From JAWKHR01 sp041394725 (lineage in GTDB: Bacteria > Acidobacteriota > Vicinamibacteria > Vicinamibacterales > SCN-69-37): a stretch of DNA of 64,000 nucleotides. The notes below the pieces were generated by a model, which worked only from the letters and a program-made list of their open reading frames with translations, was not told the origin of the DNA and made no database searches. The position numbers were made by a program, and so were the translations under genes. This document shows positions 7,326 through 16,110 of the stretch, piece by piece. The DNA lies in assembly GCA_041394725.1 (NCBI GenBank), contig JAWKHR010000023.1, positions 1 to 64,000 of the forward strand, read 5' to 3'. Each line of letters starts with the position of its first letter. Position 1 is the stretch's first letter.

Positions 7326-9176
7326 ATGCCTCGAACCGTCCGACGCCTGATCGTCTTCGCCGCCGCCGTCTCGACCGCCGGGGTCGTCACCATCCTCACG
7401 CCGCACGCCGAGCGCGGGCGCGTGGCCGACGTCCGCGCGGCCGTCGCACACGACGCCTCGGCCCCGCTGGTCCGGTCGGACCCTGGAACCCTGGGACCCT
7501 GGGCCCCTGGGACCCTCAGGACCCTCGACCAACGCGGTCAGCCTCCGCCCCCACCCTACGCGCCACCCGCCGTGCCGGATGCCGCGAAAGCGATCGAACA
7601 GACGACGATGGGCGCGCAGGCGGGGCCGCTGCTCGTCGCGAGCTTCGACGGTCTGGGTGAGGGCTTCACGGGACCGCAGGGCACGGCGACGACGCGCAAC
7701 CCGTCGGACAACTCGCTCGCCGTCGGTCCCGATCACATCGTGCAGACGGTGAACTCGCGCATGGCGATCTTCACCAAGAAGGGCGCGAAGTACGACACGA
7801 CGGGCCACGTGCTCTACGGCCCCGTGAACACCAACAACGTCTTCCGCGGGTTCACCGGCGTGTGCGACGAGCGCAACAACGGCGACGCGGTGGTCCGGTA
7901 CGACCAGCTCGCGGATCGGTGGCTGGTCGTCATGCCCATCTTCTCGCGCGGTCCCGTGCGGCCCGACCAGCCGCCGGCGCCGCGCGGCGGCCAGCCGGCG
8001 GTGCGCAGCGTGGTCGGCGTGGCCGGCCAGCCCGGCGCGTCGGTGCCGCTGTTCCAGCCGCCACCCCCGCCGCCGCCGGACCCGAACGCCGCACCCGCGC
8101 CGCGCGGCCGCGGCCAGGGCGGCGGGCGCCGCGGTGCGCCGCAGGCGCCGCAGGGGATCTACTCGATGTGCTACGCGGTCAGCACCTCGCCCGATCCGCT
8201 CGGGTCGTACTACCGCTACGAGTTCCTGCGGCCGCTCTTCCCGGACTACCCGCGGCCGGCGATCTGGCCCGACGGCTACTACGTGCCGACGAGCACCGGC
8301 GACGACGTGATCGAGAAGCACGTCTGCGTGGCGGATCGGAACCGCATGCTTCGCGGCGAGCCGGCCACGGAGCAGTGCGTGATCGTCGACGACGTGAACT
8401 TCCTCAACACGTCGGACCTCGACGGCACCGCGCTCCCGCCGCCGGGCGCGCCGAACATCCTGATGGCCACTGGCGGCACCCAGCTGCGCGAGGTCATGGG
8501 CGACGACGGCATCTACGCCTGGGCGTTCCACGTGGACTGGGACGACCCGTCGAAGACCTGGCTCGACGGCCCGACCCGGATTCCCGTGGCGCCGTACCAC
8601 TACCTCTGCAACGGCCAGCTCACCAGCTGCGTGCCGCAGCCCGGCACCGACCGCCGGCTGGACGCGCAGGGCGACAAGATCATGGCGCGGCTCGTCTACC
8701 GTCGGGTCGGCGACGTGGAGTCGCTGGTCGCGGTGCACTCGGTGGACACGTCGGCCGGCGGTGGCGGCGTCCGCTGGTACGAGTTCCGGCTCGACGGCAC
8801 GCGCACGCCGCGGCTCTTCCAGCAGGGCACCTACGCCCCGGGCGGGCGGTACCGCTGGATGGCGAGTCCCGCGATGGACAAGCTCGGCAACATCGGGATC
8901 GGCTACTCGTACGGCGGCGCGGACGCGCCCCCCGGCCAGCGCTTTGCCGGCCGGCTCGCGGGCGATCCGCCCGGCCGGCTGACGCTCGGCGAGACCGTCC
9001 TCGTCGAGGGCGAGGGCGTGCAGACGAACACGCTGCGCTGGGAGGACTACAGCCAGACCGCCGTCGACCCGTCCGACGACTGCACGATCTGGTACGTCGG
9101 CGACTACTACCGGAAGGATGCGTCCAGCTACACGACGAAGATCGGTGGATTCCGGATGCCCGGCTGCGGCGGGTAG
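7326..9176 (+). CDS. Large secreted protein of unknown function
   Basis: The 616-residue product has a signal peptide (about residues 1-20). An unstructured Pro/Gly-rich region and a large domain follow, with repeated NPSDNSLAVGPDHIV, NGDAVVRYDQLADRWLV and YAVSTSPDPLGSYYRYEF segments that suggest a beta-propeller-like fold. Six or more cysteines (for example MCYAV, CNGQLTSC, DDCTIW) may form disulfides. Residues about 51-68 come from a GGACCCT repeat copy inserted in frame, and a poly-Pro run lies near residue 245. Its family is not recognised. It has its own candidate promoter and is followed by a convergent gene. Confidence 0.75.
   Translation: MPRTVRRLIVFAAAVSTAGVVTILTPHAERGRVADVRAAVAHDASAPLVRSDPGTLGPWAPGTLRTLDQRGQPPPPPYAPPAVPDAAKAIEQTTMGAQAGPLLVASFDGLGEGFTGPQGTATTRNPSDNSLAVGPDHIVQTVNSRMAIFTKKGAKYDTTGHVLYGPVNTNNVFRGFTGVCDERNNGDAVVRYDQLADRWLVVMPIFSRGPVRPDQPPAPRGGQPAVRSVVGVAGQPGASVPLFQPPPPPPPDPNAAPAPRGRGQGGGRRGAPQAPQGIYSMCYAVSTSPDPLGSYYRYEFLRPLFPDYPRPAIWPDGYYVPTSTGDDVIEKHVCVADRNRMLRGEPATEQCVIVDDVNFLNTSDLDGTALPPPGAPNILMATGGTQLREVMGDDGIYAWAFHVDWDDPSKTWLDGPTRIPVAPYHYLCNGQLTSCVPQPGTDRRLDAQGDKIMARLVYRRVGDVESLVAVHSVDTSAGGGGVRWYEFRLDGTRTPRLFQQGTYAPGGRYRWMASPAMDKLGNIGIGYSYGGADAPPGQRFAGRLAGDPPGRLTLGETVLVEGEGVQTNTLRWEDYSQTAVDPSDDCTIWYVGDYYRKDASSYTTKIGGFRMPGCGG
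7478..7530. repeat. GGACCCT repeat, copy A, inside a coding region
   Basis: A 53-bp block of GGACCCTGG-type words at 8-10 bp period lies in frame near the N-terminus of the secreted protein and encodes a low-complexity segment (DPGTLGPWAPGTLRTLD). Related copies occur in queA (49386-49449) and in the gap at 50107-50185. Confidence 0.8.
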
Positions 9177-9204
9177 GGAGCGGGGAGCCGCCCGAGACGC
9201 CGCC

Positions 9205-9750
9205 TCAGCGCGCGCCCCGGTGATCGGCCACGTACTTCAGCGCGAAGGCCTGCAGCGCGTCCGAGCGCAGGCCGATGAGCTTCGCTTCCTCGAGCGCGCG
9301 CGCCTCGTCCCAGTGATCGACGAGCATCCGCTTGATGAGCCACATCGCGCCCACGCGGTTCGCGCTGCCGCAGTTGATGAACACCGGCTGGTTCGCCGGA
9401 TCGGTCACCGCGGCGAGGAACGCGTCGGCCACCTTCGGGTCGGGCGCCGAACCATCGAACGGCAGGTGGATGAACCTGATCCGGACCGCCTCGGCGGCCG
9501 CGCGCGAGTCGTCGATCGCCGCGCCGTCCTCGGTCGCGAGCCGCAGGTTGACGATCGATCGATAGCCCAGCTGCTTCAGACCCGCAATCGCCGTCGGGTC
9601 GGTCGCCCCGGCGCAGGCCACCGTCGCGTCCACTTTCGTGAAGTTGCGGATGCCCTCGACGTCCTGCTTGACCGGCGCCGACTGCGCGGCGGCGAGGACG
9701 ACCGCGGTGGTGAGGGTCAGGCCGATCGCGAGGGACGTGGATGACCGCAT
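9205..9750 (-). CDS. Exported protein-tyrosine-phosphatase-like protein
   Basis: The 181-residue product has a signal peptide (about residues 1-23) and a domain like the DUF442/beta-lactamase-hydrolase-like branch of the dual-specificity phosphatases. Supporting segments are YRSIVNLRLATEDG (about residues 63-76), a FIHLPFDG strand, and the signature INCGSANRVG (Cys127, Arg132) in place of the phosphate-binding loop. The loop has four residues between Cys and Arg, as in DUF442 proteins, and Asn instead of His before Cys. A phosphatase, a sulfurtransferase-type role or loss of activity are all possible. It ends convergently against the secreted-protein gene. Confidence 0.7.
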   Translation of the reverse strand: MRSSTSLAIGLTLTTAVVLAAAQSAPVKQDVEGIRNFTKVDATVACAGATDPTAIAGLKQLGYRSIVNLRLATEDGAAIDDSRAAAEAVRIRFIHLPFDGSAPDPKVADAFLAAVTDPANQPVFINCGSANRVGAMWLIKRMLVDHWDEARALEEAKLIGLRSDALQAFALKYVADHRGAR

Positions 9751-9759
9751 GCGGCCATC

Positions 9760-12465
9760 CTATCCCACCGCTCGTCCCGCCCGCGAGAAGAGCGCGCGGA
9801 TCTCCGGGCCGACCCGGAGCGCGAACCGGGTGAGCAGCAACGGCGTCCCCAGCCACACGACGCCCTGCCGCACCACGTCCTCGGACTCGAGCACCTTCTC
9901 GACCGCGCCGCCGGCCTCGGTCGTCTGTGCCGAGATGAAGAGCACCGTCGCGGCCACGACGACGAGATACCCGAGGTAGGCGAGGACGCGCGCCGGACGG
10001 CGGAACACCGGGCCGTCCACGTTGGTGATCTCCCGGCCCGACATCAGCAGGTCCCAGAGCAGGGCCACCACGAAGATCGCCGCCTCGATGGCCACGTGGT
10101 GCGCGCCGAGCGGGATCGCCGCGCCGTAGATGCCGTAGACCAGCGCGAGCACGAGGATGGCCACGTTCAGCCCGACGCACTCGGCGACCACGCCCGCCCA
10201 CCGGCCCATCGGCCGGGCGACGATCGCCCGCAGGAAGACGATCGCCGTGCCCGCCACCGCGACGAGCTGCAGCGAGGCCAGAGGATTCGGGTTCGCCTCC
10301 GACCCGCGCCAGAACTCGATCAGCGTGGTGTCGGGCAGGAAGAGGATCGCCGTGGCGGCGACGACGATGGCCAGCAGGCCGGCGTGGTCGCGCGGGCTGC
10401 CCGTCGGCTGCCGATCACCGGTGCGGTACAGCAGCATCCAGCCCACCGGCGCGAAGAGCACGGGCAGGAAGCCGAAGCCGCCGACGCGGGTGATGCGGCG
10501 ATGCAGGTCCGGTCCTTCGATCGGTTCCGGCGCGGCAGCCGAGTCGTCGCGCCGCCAGCTCGAGACCAGGCGCGCGAACGCCCCCGCGTAGTACGACGCA
10601 AACCGCTCCGCGCTGACCGTCACGATGACCCACCAGCGGGTGGCGCCGTCGTCCACGTGCGACCACACCGAGACGCGATACCGCCGGCCGTCGCGCGAGA
10701 CCGTCGCCTGGTGCAGGAGCCATTGCCGCGGGTCGGCACCCAGCGTGCCGACGAACTCGAGCCGGTCGGGCTCCAGGTCCGGCCAGGCGAGCGCCGCCGC
10801 CCGGAGCCGATTGTCCGTCGTCGTCGCGGTGGCCGCGTCGAGCTCGACGATGACCAGTGCGGCGCCGCCGTCCGTGTAGAGGTCGGGACCGCGGCCGAAC
10901 TGGAGGATGCCGTTCGGCCGCTCGGTGACCTGCCAGCCCTCGGGCAGCGCCAGGCTGAACACGCCGGACTCGTAGCCGATCCGCTGCACCTCGAACCGCG
11001 TGGTCGCCGCGCCAGGCGGGATGCCGTACTGCGCGCGCGCGAATGCGACCACCTCGCGCGTCCCCGCGAGCCCGAGCGCCAGGACGACGAGCGCCGCGAC
11101 GGGGATGCCGTTCGGCGACCACCGGCCCGGCCGGACGCGCTGGGTGACGACCCCGACGGTCGCGGCCGCGAAGCCGGCCGCCACCGCGGTCATCAGTGCC
11201 CAGCCGTCGTTGCGGGCGAAGATCAGGAACGCGCCGACGCCGCCGGCCACGACGAACCCGTAGCCGATCCCTCGCACGATCGCCCACCCGGACTCGGCGA
11301 GCGTCGTCCCGACGCCGAGGCCCACCGCGAACACGGCCACGGCGGCGGCGAGCACGCCGATGCTCTCGAGGCCCGTGAGATCGACGTGGCCGTACGCCTG
11401 CAGGGCCAGGCCGGCGCCGATGGCCAGCACGACGGCGGCGCCGATCCGGGTGCGCCGATGCCGTCCGGTGGCCGCCGCGACCCGCGCGACCTGGCGGCCC
11501 GCGGTGTCCGCGAGCTCGGCGAAGTCGGTGCCCGCCAGGAACAGCACCGGCACGAGCAGGACCGCCAGCGCGGCGACGTGCGCCTGGAGGTAGGTCGCGT
11601 AGACGGGGGTCCCTCCGCCCATCGCCGCGGCCGTAGCCAGGTGGAATGCCGCGAAGCCGCCGGCGAAGACCACCGCGCGGCGGACGAAGCCGACCGGTGG
11701 GGCGGCCGGCGTCGCGCTTCCGTCGGCGGCCCCGGCGCCCGGGGCCGATGCCGCCGGCCGCACGCGGTGAAGCAGCGGGGCGAGCGACACGCCGGCCAGC
11801 ACCAGCATCCAGCCGAGCCAGATTGTCGCGGCCGGACCGTTCCAGTCGGTCGGCCGGCTCACGATGCCGAACACGGCCACGACCAGCGCGCGGCTGAAGA
11901 GCCGGACCCACGTGCCCGCGAGCAGCAGCCCGAACCCGACGGCGAGGAACGCGCCCGTCGTCCAGACGACCAGGCGATCGATCCGGACCATCTCGGCTCC
12001 TGCCGCGAGGTGAATCGGATCCGCCGGGCTCTTGACGACCCAGAGGAGCACGGCCGAGGCGACCAGCTGCGCGACGGTGGTCAGCGTGATCAGGCGCAGC
12101 GGCCAGTCCATGGTGCGGAGCGAGGGAACGCGGGGCTGCGCGTCGTGATGGTCGAGCGACGTCTCGTCCGGGACGTCCGAGACGAGCCAGCGCAGGAGCA
12201 GCAGCGCCAGGCCGGCGACCGGGATGGCGACGACCAGGATCGGCCAGACGAGGGCGACCCCGAAGAGCACCATCCCCGTGTGGTTGAGTGCCCAGTAGGC
12301 CCGGGCCAGCCATGCGGCGGCCGGCGCGAGCGGCGTCCGGAGCGGCGGGACGCGTCGCAGGAGGAAGACGAGGGCGCGGACGAGGACGAAGAGGAGCAGC
12401 GGCAGCAGGACGAGCATCAGCGCGCCGATCCACAGGCGCACCGTCTGATCGACCAGCCAGTCCAT
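9760..12465 (-). CDS. Large multi-spanning membrane protein of unknown function
   Basis: The 901-residue product has many hydrophobic segments in its first ~490 residues, a soluble block at about 505-665, and four or more membrane segments at the C-terminus. The soluble block (FEVQRIGYESGVFSLALPEG...) resembles a DcrB/PsbP-like lipocalin-type fold, with a VFSLALPEGWQV opening and an RYRVSVWSHV strand. The opposite strand is also open over the whole length, a GC-bias effect. The hydrophobic pattern and the ATG at 12465 support this strand. I cannot name a function; transport or envelope stress sensing would be guesses. Confidence 0.65.
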   Translation of the reverse strand: MDWLVDQTVRLWIGALMLVLLPLLLFVLVRALVFLLRRVPPLRTPLAPAAAWLARAYWALNHTGMVLFGVALVWPILVVAIPVAGLALLLLRWLVSDVPDETSLDHHDAQPRVPSLRTMDWPLRLITLTTVAQLVASAVLLWVVKSPADPIHLAAGAEMVRIDRLVVWTTGAFLAVGFGLLLAGTWVRLFSRALVVAVFGIVSRPTDWNGPAATIWLGWMLVLAGVSLAPLLHRVRPAASAPGAGAADGSATPAAPPVGFVRRAVVFAGGFAAFHLATAAAMGGGTPVYATYLQAHVAALAVLLVPVLFLAGTDFAELADTAGRQVARVAAATGRHRRTRIGAAVVLAIGAGLALQAYGHVDLTGLESIGVLAAAVAVFAVGLGVGTTLAESGWAIVRGIGYGFVVAGGVGAFLIFARNDGWALMTAVAAGFAAATVGVVTQRVRPGRWSPNGIPVAALVVLALGLAGTREVVAFARAQYGIPPGAATTRFEVQRIGYESGVFSLALPEGWQVTERPNGILQFGRGPDLYTDGGAALVIVELDAATATTTDNRLRAAALAWPDLEPDRLEFVGTLGADPRQWLLHQATVSRDGRRYRVSVWSHVDDGATRWWVIVTVSAERFASYYAGAFARLVSSWRRDDSAAAPEPIEGPDLHRRITRVGGFGFLPVLFAPVGWMLLYRTGDRQPTGSPRDHAGLLAIVVAATAILFLPDTTLIEFWRGSEANPNPLASLQLVAVAGTAIVFLRAIVARPMGRWAGVVAECVGLNVAILVLALVYGIYGAAIPLGAHHVAIEAAIFVVALLWDLLMSGREITNVDGPVFRRPARVLAYLGYLVVVAATVLFISAQTTEAGGAVEKVLESEDVVRQGVVWLGTPLLLTRFALRVGPEIRALFSRAGRAVG

Positions 12466-12527
12466 GGTCTCCCGTCGGCCTCAGGCGGCGCCGACCGCCG
12501 CGGACGTCGGATCGGACGCCATCGTCC

Positions 12528-13439
12528 CTACACGTGGTGCAGCCAGCCGTCGGACCGCGGGTGCTTCCCGCGGACCGCGTCCAGGTACGCGGCGCGCAGC
12601 GCCGTCGTCACCGGCCCGGTGCGGCCGGCGCCGACGCGGCGGCCGTCGATCTCGGCCACGCCGACGACCTCGGCGGCGGTCCCGCAGAAGAACACCTCGT
12701 CGGCGACGTACAGGTGGTCGCGGCTCAGTCGCGCCTCGCGCACCTCGTACCCGAGGTCCGCCGCGAGCACCTCGACGGTGGCGCGGGTGATGCCCTCGAG
12801 GATGGTCTCGGACGGCGGCGTCACGACCGTCTTCCCGCGCACGAGGAACACGTTCGCGCCGGTGCACTCGCTGACGTAGCCGGTCGGGTCGAGCATGATG
12901 GCCTCGTCGAAGCCCTGGCGCTGCGCGTCGGTCTTGGCCATGTAGGAGTTCACGTAGTGCCCGCTGACCTTGGCCTTGGTCATCACGGCGGCCGGGTGGT
13001 GTCGCGGGAAGCTCGACACGCACGCCTTGAGGCCCGCCTCGGGCGACTTGCCGCCGAGGTAGACGGCCTGCTCCCAGACGCCGATCGCGAGGTGCGGCTT
13101 GCCGGTGTCGAGCGTCAGGTTCCACCCGCCGTCGGCGAGCCAGAGGAGCGGGCGCACGTAGCAGTCGCCGTAGCCGTTCCGCCGGACGGTCTCGGCGCAG
13201 GCCTCGATCATCTCGTCGAGCGACCACGGCAGGTCGCGGAACCCGAGGATGTGGCACGAGTCCACGAACCGCTGCATGTGCTCGCGGAGCCGGAACACCG
13301 CGACGCCCTTCGCGGCCTGATACGCGCGGATGCCCTCGAAGACGGCGATGCCGTAGTGGAAGCCGGACGTGAGGAACGGAATGGTGGCCCGGTCGGTCTC
13401 GACCATGGTGCCGTTGAGCCACGTGTAGCGACTGTTCAT
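12528..13439 (-). CDS. ilvE: Branched-chain amino acid aminotransferase
   Basis: The 303-residue PLP enzyme of fold type IV transfers amino groups between glutamate and the keto acids of Leu, Ile and Val. Recognisable segments are FHYGIAVFEGIRAYQ (about 27-41), the lysine region TKAKVSGHYVNSYMAK with the Schiff-base Lys, and the cofactor-phosphate segment GYVSECTGANVFLVR. Length is normal. The ATG at 13439 has a GGAG site 7 bp upstream; a longer reading to 13511 would translate the adjacent repeat. It follows sdhCAB on the same strand with the repeat between, so co-transcription is uncertain. Confidence 0.92.
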   Translation of the reverse strand: MNSRYTWLNGTMVETDRATIPFLTSGFHYGIAVFEGIRAYQAAKGVAVFRLREHMQRFVDSCHILGFRDLPWSLDEMIEACAETVRRNGYGDCYVRPLLWLADGGWNLTLDTGKPHLAIGVWEQAVYLGGKSPEAGLKACVSSFPRHHPAAVMTKAKVSGHYVNSYMAKTDAQRQGFDEAIMLDPTGYVSECTGANVFLVRGKTVVTPPSETILEGITRATVEVLAADLGYEVREARLSRDHLYVADEVFFCGTAAEVVGVAEIDGRRVGAGRTGPVTTALRAAYLDAVRGKHPRSDGWLHHV

Positions 13440-13455
13440 CGGAACTCCGAGTGAG

Positions 13456-13546
13456 TAACTTCGAACGTCGAAGGTCAAACTTCGAACCGTGGTGGCCGCC
13501 GCCGGCGGCATCCTTCGTTCGAAGTTCGAACTTCGAAGTTTCGCAA
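13456..13546. repeat. TTCGAA/GGTGGCCGGC element, copy 1
   Basis: The block joins TTCGAA-rich words to the core GGTGGCCGCCGCCGGCGGC, with a second TTCGAA run on the far side. It fills the sdhB-ilvE gap and stops 6 bp from the sdhB stop codon. Four other copies of the same composite lie in this window. Confidence 0.85.
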
Positions 13547-13551
13547 GGGTC

Positions 13552-14295
13552 TTACTTCCCCGAGATCACCCGCAGCATCCGCGAGATCGGGTCGTAGAAC
13601 CGGTCCACGACGCGCTCCTTGAGCGGGATGATCGCGTTGTCGGTGATCGTGATGTGCTCCGGGCACACCTTCGTGCAGCACTTGGTGATGTTGCAGTAGC
13701 CGACGCCCTGCGTGTGCTTGAGATCCGGCACCCGGTCCTCGACGTCGAGCGGGTGCATCTCGAGCGCGGCGGCGTAGACGAGGAAGCGCGGGCCGATGAA
13801 CTCCTGGTGCTTGTGGTGGTCGCGCAGCACGTGGCAGACGTCCTGGCAGAGGAAGCACTCGATGCACTTCCGGAATTCCTGGACGCGGTCCACGTCGGCC
13901 TGGGCCATCCGCCAGGTGCCGTCCGGCGCGTCCGGCCGGCGCGGCTTGAACGGCTTGATCTTCTTCTTGACCTCGAAGTTCCACGAGACGTCGGTGACCA
14001 GATCCTTGACGTGCGGGAACGTGCGGACCGGCTCGACGGTCACCGCCTGGTCGGGCGGCAGCGAGTTGAGCCGCGTCATGCACATCAGCTTCGGCTGGCC
14101 GTTGATCTCGGCCGAGCACGATCCGCACTTGCCGGCCTTGCAGTTCCAGCGGCAGGCGATGTCGGGGGCGCTCTCGGCCTGCACGGCGTGGACCGCGTCG
14201 AGGACGACCATGCCCTCGCTGACGTCGGTCTCGTAGTCGACGAACTGCCCCTCGCCGCGCGCGCCCCGCCAGATGCGGAAGGTCCGCTTCGCCAT
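13552..14295 (-). CDS. sdhB: Succinate dehydrogenase iron-sulfur subunit
   Basis: The 247-residue subunit carries a [2Fe-2S] site (Cys52, Cys57, Cys60, Cys72) and two cysteine sets for the [4Fe-4S]/[3Fe-4S] clusters: CIECFLCQDVC at 145-155 and a YCNITKCCTKVCP block at 201-213. It passes electrons from the flavoprotein to the membrane anchor. Its ATG directly follows the sdhA stop (TAGATG), so the genes are co-translated. Size and gene order match mycobacterial Sdh1 rather than the E. coli sdhCDAB arrangement. Confidence 0.95.
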   Translation of the reverse strand: MAKRTFRIWRGARGEGQFVDYETDVSEGMVVLDAVHAVQAESAPDIACRWNCKAGKCGSCSAEINGQPKLMCMTRLNSLPPDQAVTVEPVRTFPHVKDLVTDVSWNFEVKKKIKPFKPRRPDAPDGTWRMAQADVDRVQEFRKCIECFLCQDVCHVLRDHHKHQEFIGPRFLVYAAALEMHPLDVEDRVPDLKHTQGVGYCNITKCCTKVCPEHITITDNAIIPLKERVVDRFYDPISRMLRVISGK

Positions 14296-16110
14296 CTACT
14301 TGTTCTCCTCGATGACCTGCGCCAGCTCGGCGGGCAGGGGCGGGATGGGGACGCGCTCGATCTGCATGCGGCCGTCCGCGCCCTTGGTCAGGACGAAGTT
14401 GAACGTGCTGAAGTCCTTCGACTTCTCCGGGAAGTCGTCGCGGAAGTGGGCGCCGCGGCTCTCCCGGCGCTCGATCCCCGCGCGCGCGATCGCCTCGGAG
14501 ACGGTGAGCATGTTGGGCAGGTCGAGCGCCGTGTGCCAGCCGTTGTTGTACTCACGGTTGCCGGCGATCCCGGCGCGCGCGGCGCGGGTGCGCAGCGCCG
14601 CGATCTGCTCGAGCGCCTCCGCCATCTCGCCCTCACGGCGGACGATCCCCACCAGGTCCTGCATCGTGTTCTGCAGATCGTGCTGGATCGCGTACGGGTT
14701 CTCGCCCTGGACGCCGCGGTCGAACGGGGCCAGCGCCGCGGCGATCGCGGCCTGGATCTCCGCGTCGTCCACCCGGCCGGCCTCGTGCGCCTTGGCGAAC
14801 GCGGCGGCGTGCTCGCCCGCGCGCTTGCCGAAGACGATGAGGTCCGACAGCGAGTTGCCGCCCAGCCGGTTCGCGCCGTGCAGGCCGGCGGCCGCCTCGC
14901 CCGCCGCGAACAGGCCCGGCACCGTGGACATCTGCGTGTCGCCGTCCACGCGGATGCCGCCCATCGTGTAGTGCGTCGTCGGGCCGACCTCCATCGGGGT
15001 CGTGGTGATGTCGAGGTCGGCGAGCTGCTTGAACTGGTGGTACATGCTCGGCAGCTTGCGCTTGATGTGCGCCGCCGAGTCCGGGATGTGCGTCTTGATC
15101 CACGCGATGTCGAGGAACACGCCGCCGTGGGGGCTGCCGCGGCCCTCGCGGACCTCGCGCATGATGCAGCGCGCGACGTGGTCGCGCGTCAGCAGCTCCG
15201 GCGGGCGCCGCGCGGACCGGTCGCCGATCACGTAGCGCCAGCCCTCCTCCTCGTTGTCGGCGGTCGAGCTCCGGTAGTTCTCCGGGATGTCGTCGAACAT
15301 GAACCGGCGGCCCTCCTTGTTCTTCAGGATGCCGCCCTCGCCACGCACGCCCTCGGTGACCAGGATGCCCTTGACCGACGGCGGCCAGACCATGCCGGTC
15401 GGGTGGAACTGGATGAACTCCATGTCCTGGAGCGCGGCGCCGGCCTCGTAGGCGAGCGCGTAGCCGTCACCGGTGTACTCCCAGCTGTTGCTCGTCACGC
15501 GGAACGCGCGGCCGAGGCCGCCCGTCGCCATGACGACGGCGCGCGTCCGGAAGAGCTTGAACCGCCCCCGCTCCCGGTCGTACCCGAGCGCGCCCACCAC
15601 CCGGCCGTCGTCGGTCAGGAGCCGGACGATGGTGTGCTCCATGAAGACGTCGAGGCCGCGGTGCACGCCGTGGTCCTGCAGCGTGCGGATCAGCTCGAGG
15701 CCGGTGCGGTCGCCGACGTGCGCGAGGCGCGGGTAGCGGTGGCCGCCGAAGTTGCGCTGCAGGATCCGGCCGTCCTGCGTCCGGTCGAACACCGCGCCCC
15801 AGGCTTCCAGCTCCCGGACGCGCTCGGGCGCCTCCTTCGCGTGGTGCTCGGCCATGCGCCAGTTGTTGAGGTACTGCCCGCCGCGCATCGTGTCGGCGAA
15901 GTGGACGCGCCAGTTGTCGCGGTCGTCCACGTTGGCCATGGCCGCCGCCATGCCGCCTTCCGCCATCACCGTGTGCGCCTTGCCGAGCAGCGACTTCGTG
16001 ATGACCGCCACCTTCACGCCCTGCGCCGAGGCCTCGATGGCCGCCCGCAGGCCGGCACCTCCGGCGCCGATGACCAGCACGTCGTGTTCGAAAACCGGAA
16101 CGTCGCTCAC
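14296..16110 (-). CDS. sdhA: Succinate dehydrogenase flavoprotein subunit
   Basis: The 604-residue protein has the FAD-binding GAGGAGLRAAIEA motif at the N-terminus, the HTVMAEGG segment carrying the His expected to bind FAD covalently, and the substrate-site segments FHPTG and RLGGNSLSD. It oxidises succinate to fumarate at the cytoplasmic face. The start is a GTG that overlaps the stop of the upstream membrane-anchor gene by 4 bp. The first methionine-led alternatives would either remove the FAD motif or run through the anchor gene. Confidence 0.95.
   Translation of the reverse strand: MSDVPVFEHDVLVIGAGGAGLRAAIEASAQGVKVAVITKSLLGKAHTVMAEGGMAAAMANVDDRDNWRVHFADTMRGGQYLNNWRMAEHHAKEAPERVRELEAWGAVFDRTQDGRILQRNFGGHRYPRLAHVGDRTGLELIRTLQDHGVHRGLDVFMEHTIVRLLTDDGRVVGALGYDRERGRFKLFRTRAVVMATGGLGRAFRVTSNSWEYTGDGYALAYEAGAALQDMEFIQFHPTGMVWPPSVKGILVTEGVRGEGGILKNKEGRRFMFDDIPENYRSSTADNEEEGWRYVIGDRSARRPPELLTRDHVARCIMREVREGRGSPHGGVFLDIAWIKTHIPDSAAHIKRKLPSMYHQFKQLADLDITTTPMEVGPTTHYTMGGIRVDGDTQMSTVPGLFAAGEAAAGLHGANRLGGNSLSDLIVFGKRAGEHAAAFAKAHEAGRVDDAEIQAAIAAALAPFDRGVQGENPYAIQHDLQNTMQDLVGIVRREGEMAEALEQIAALRTRAARAGIAGNREYNNGWHTALDLPNMLTVSEAIARAGIERRESRGAHFRDDFPEKSKDFSTFNFVLTKGADGRMQIERVPIPPLPAELAQVIEENK

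Noticed and set aside
10096..12879. A 927-codon plus-strand frame opposite the large membrane protein and ilvE
   Set aside because: It crosses two genes and is rich in Arg, Asp and His without domains; the minus-strand hydrophobic pattern is that of a real membrane protein.
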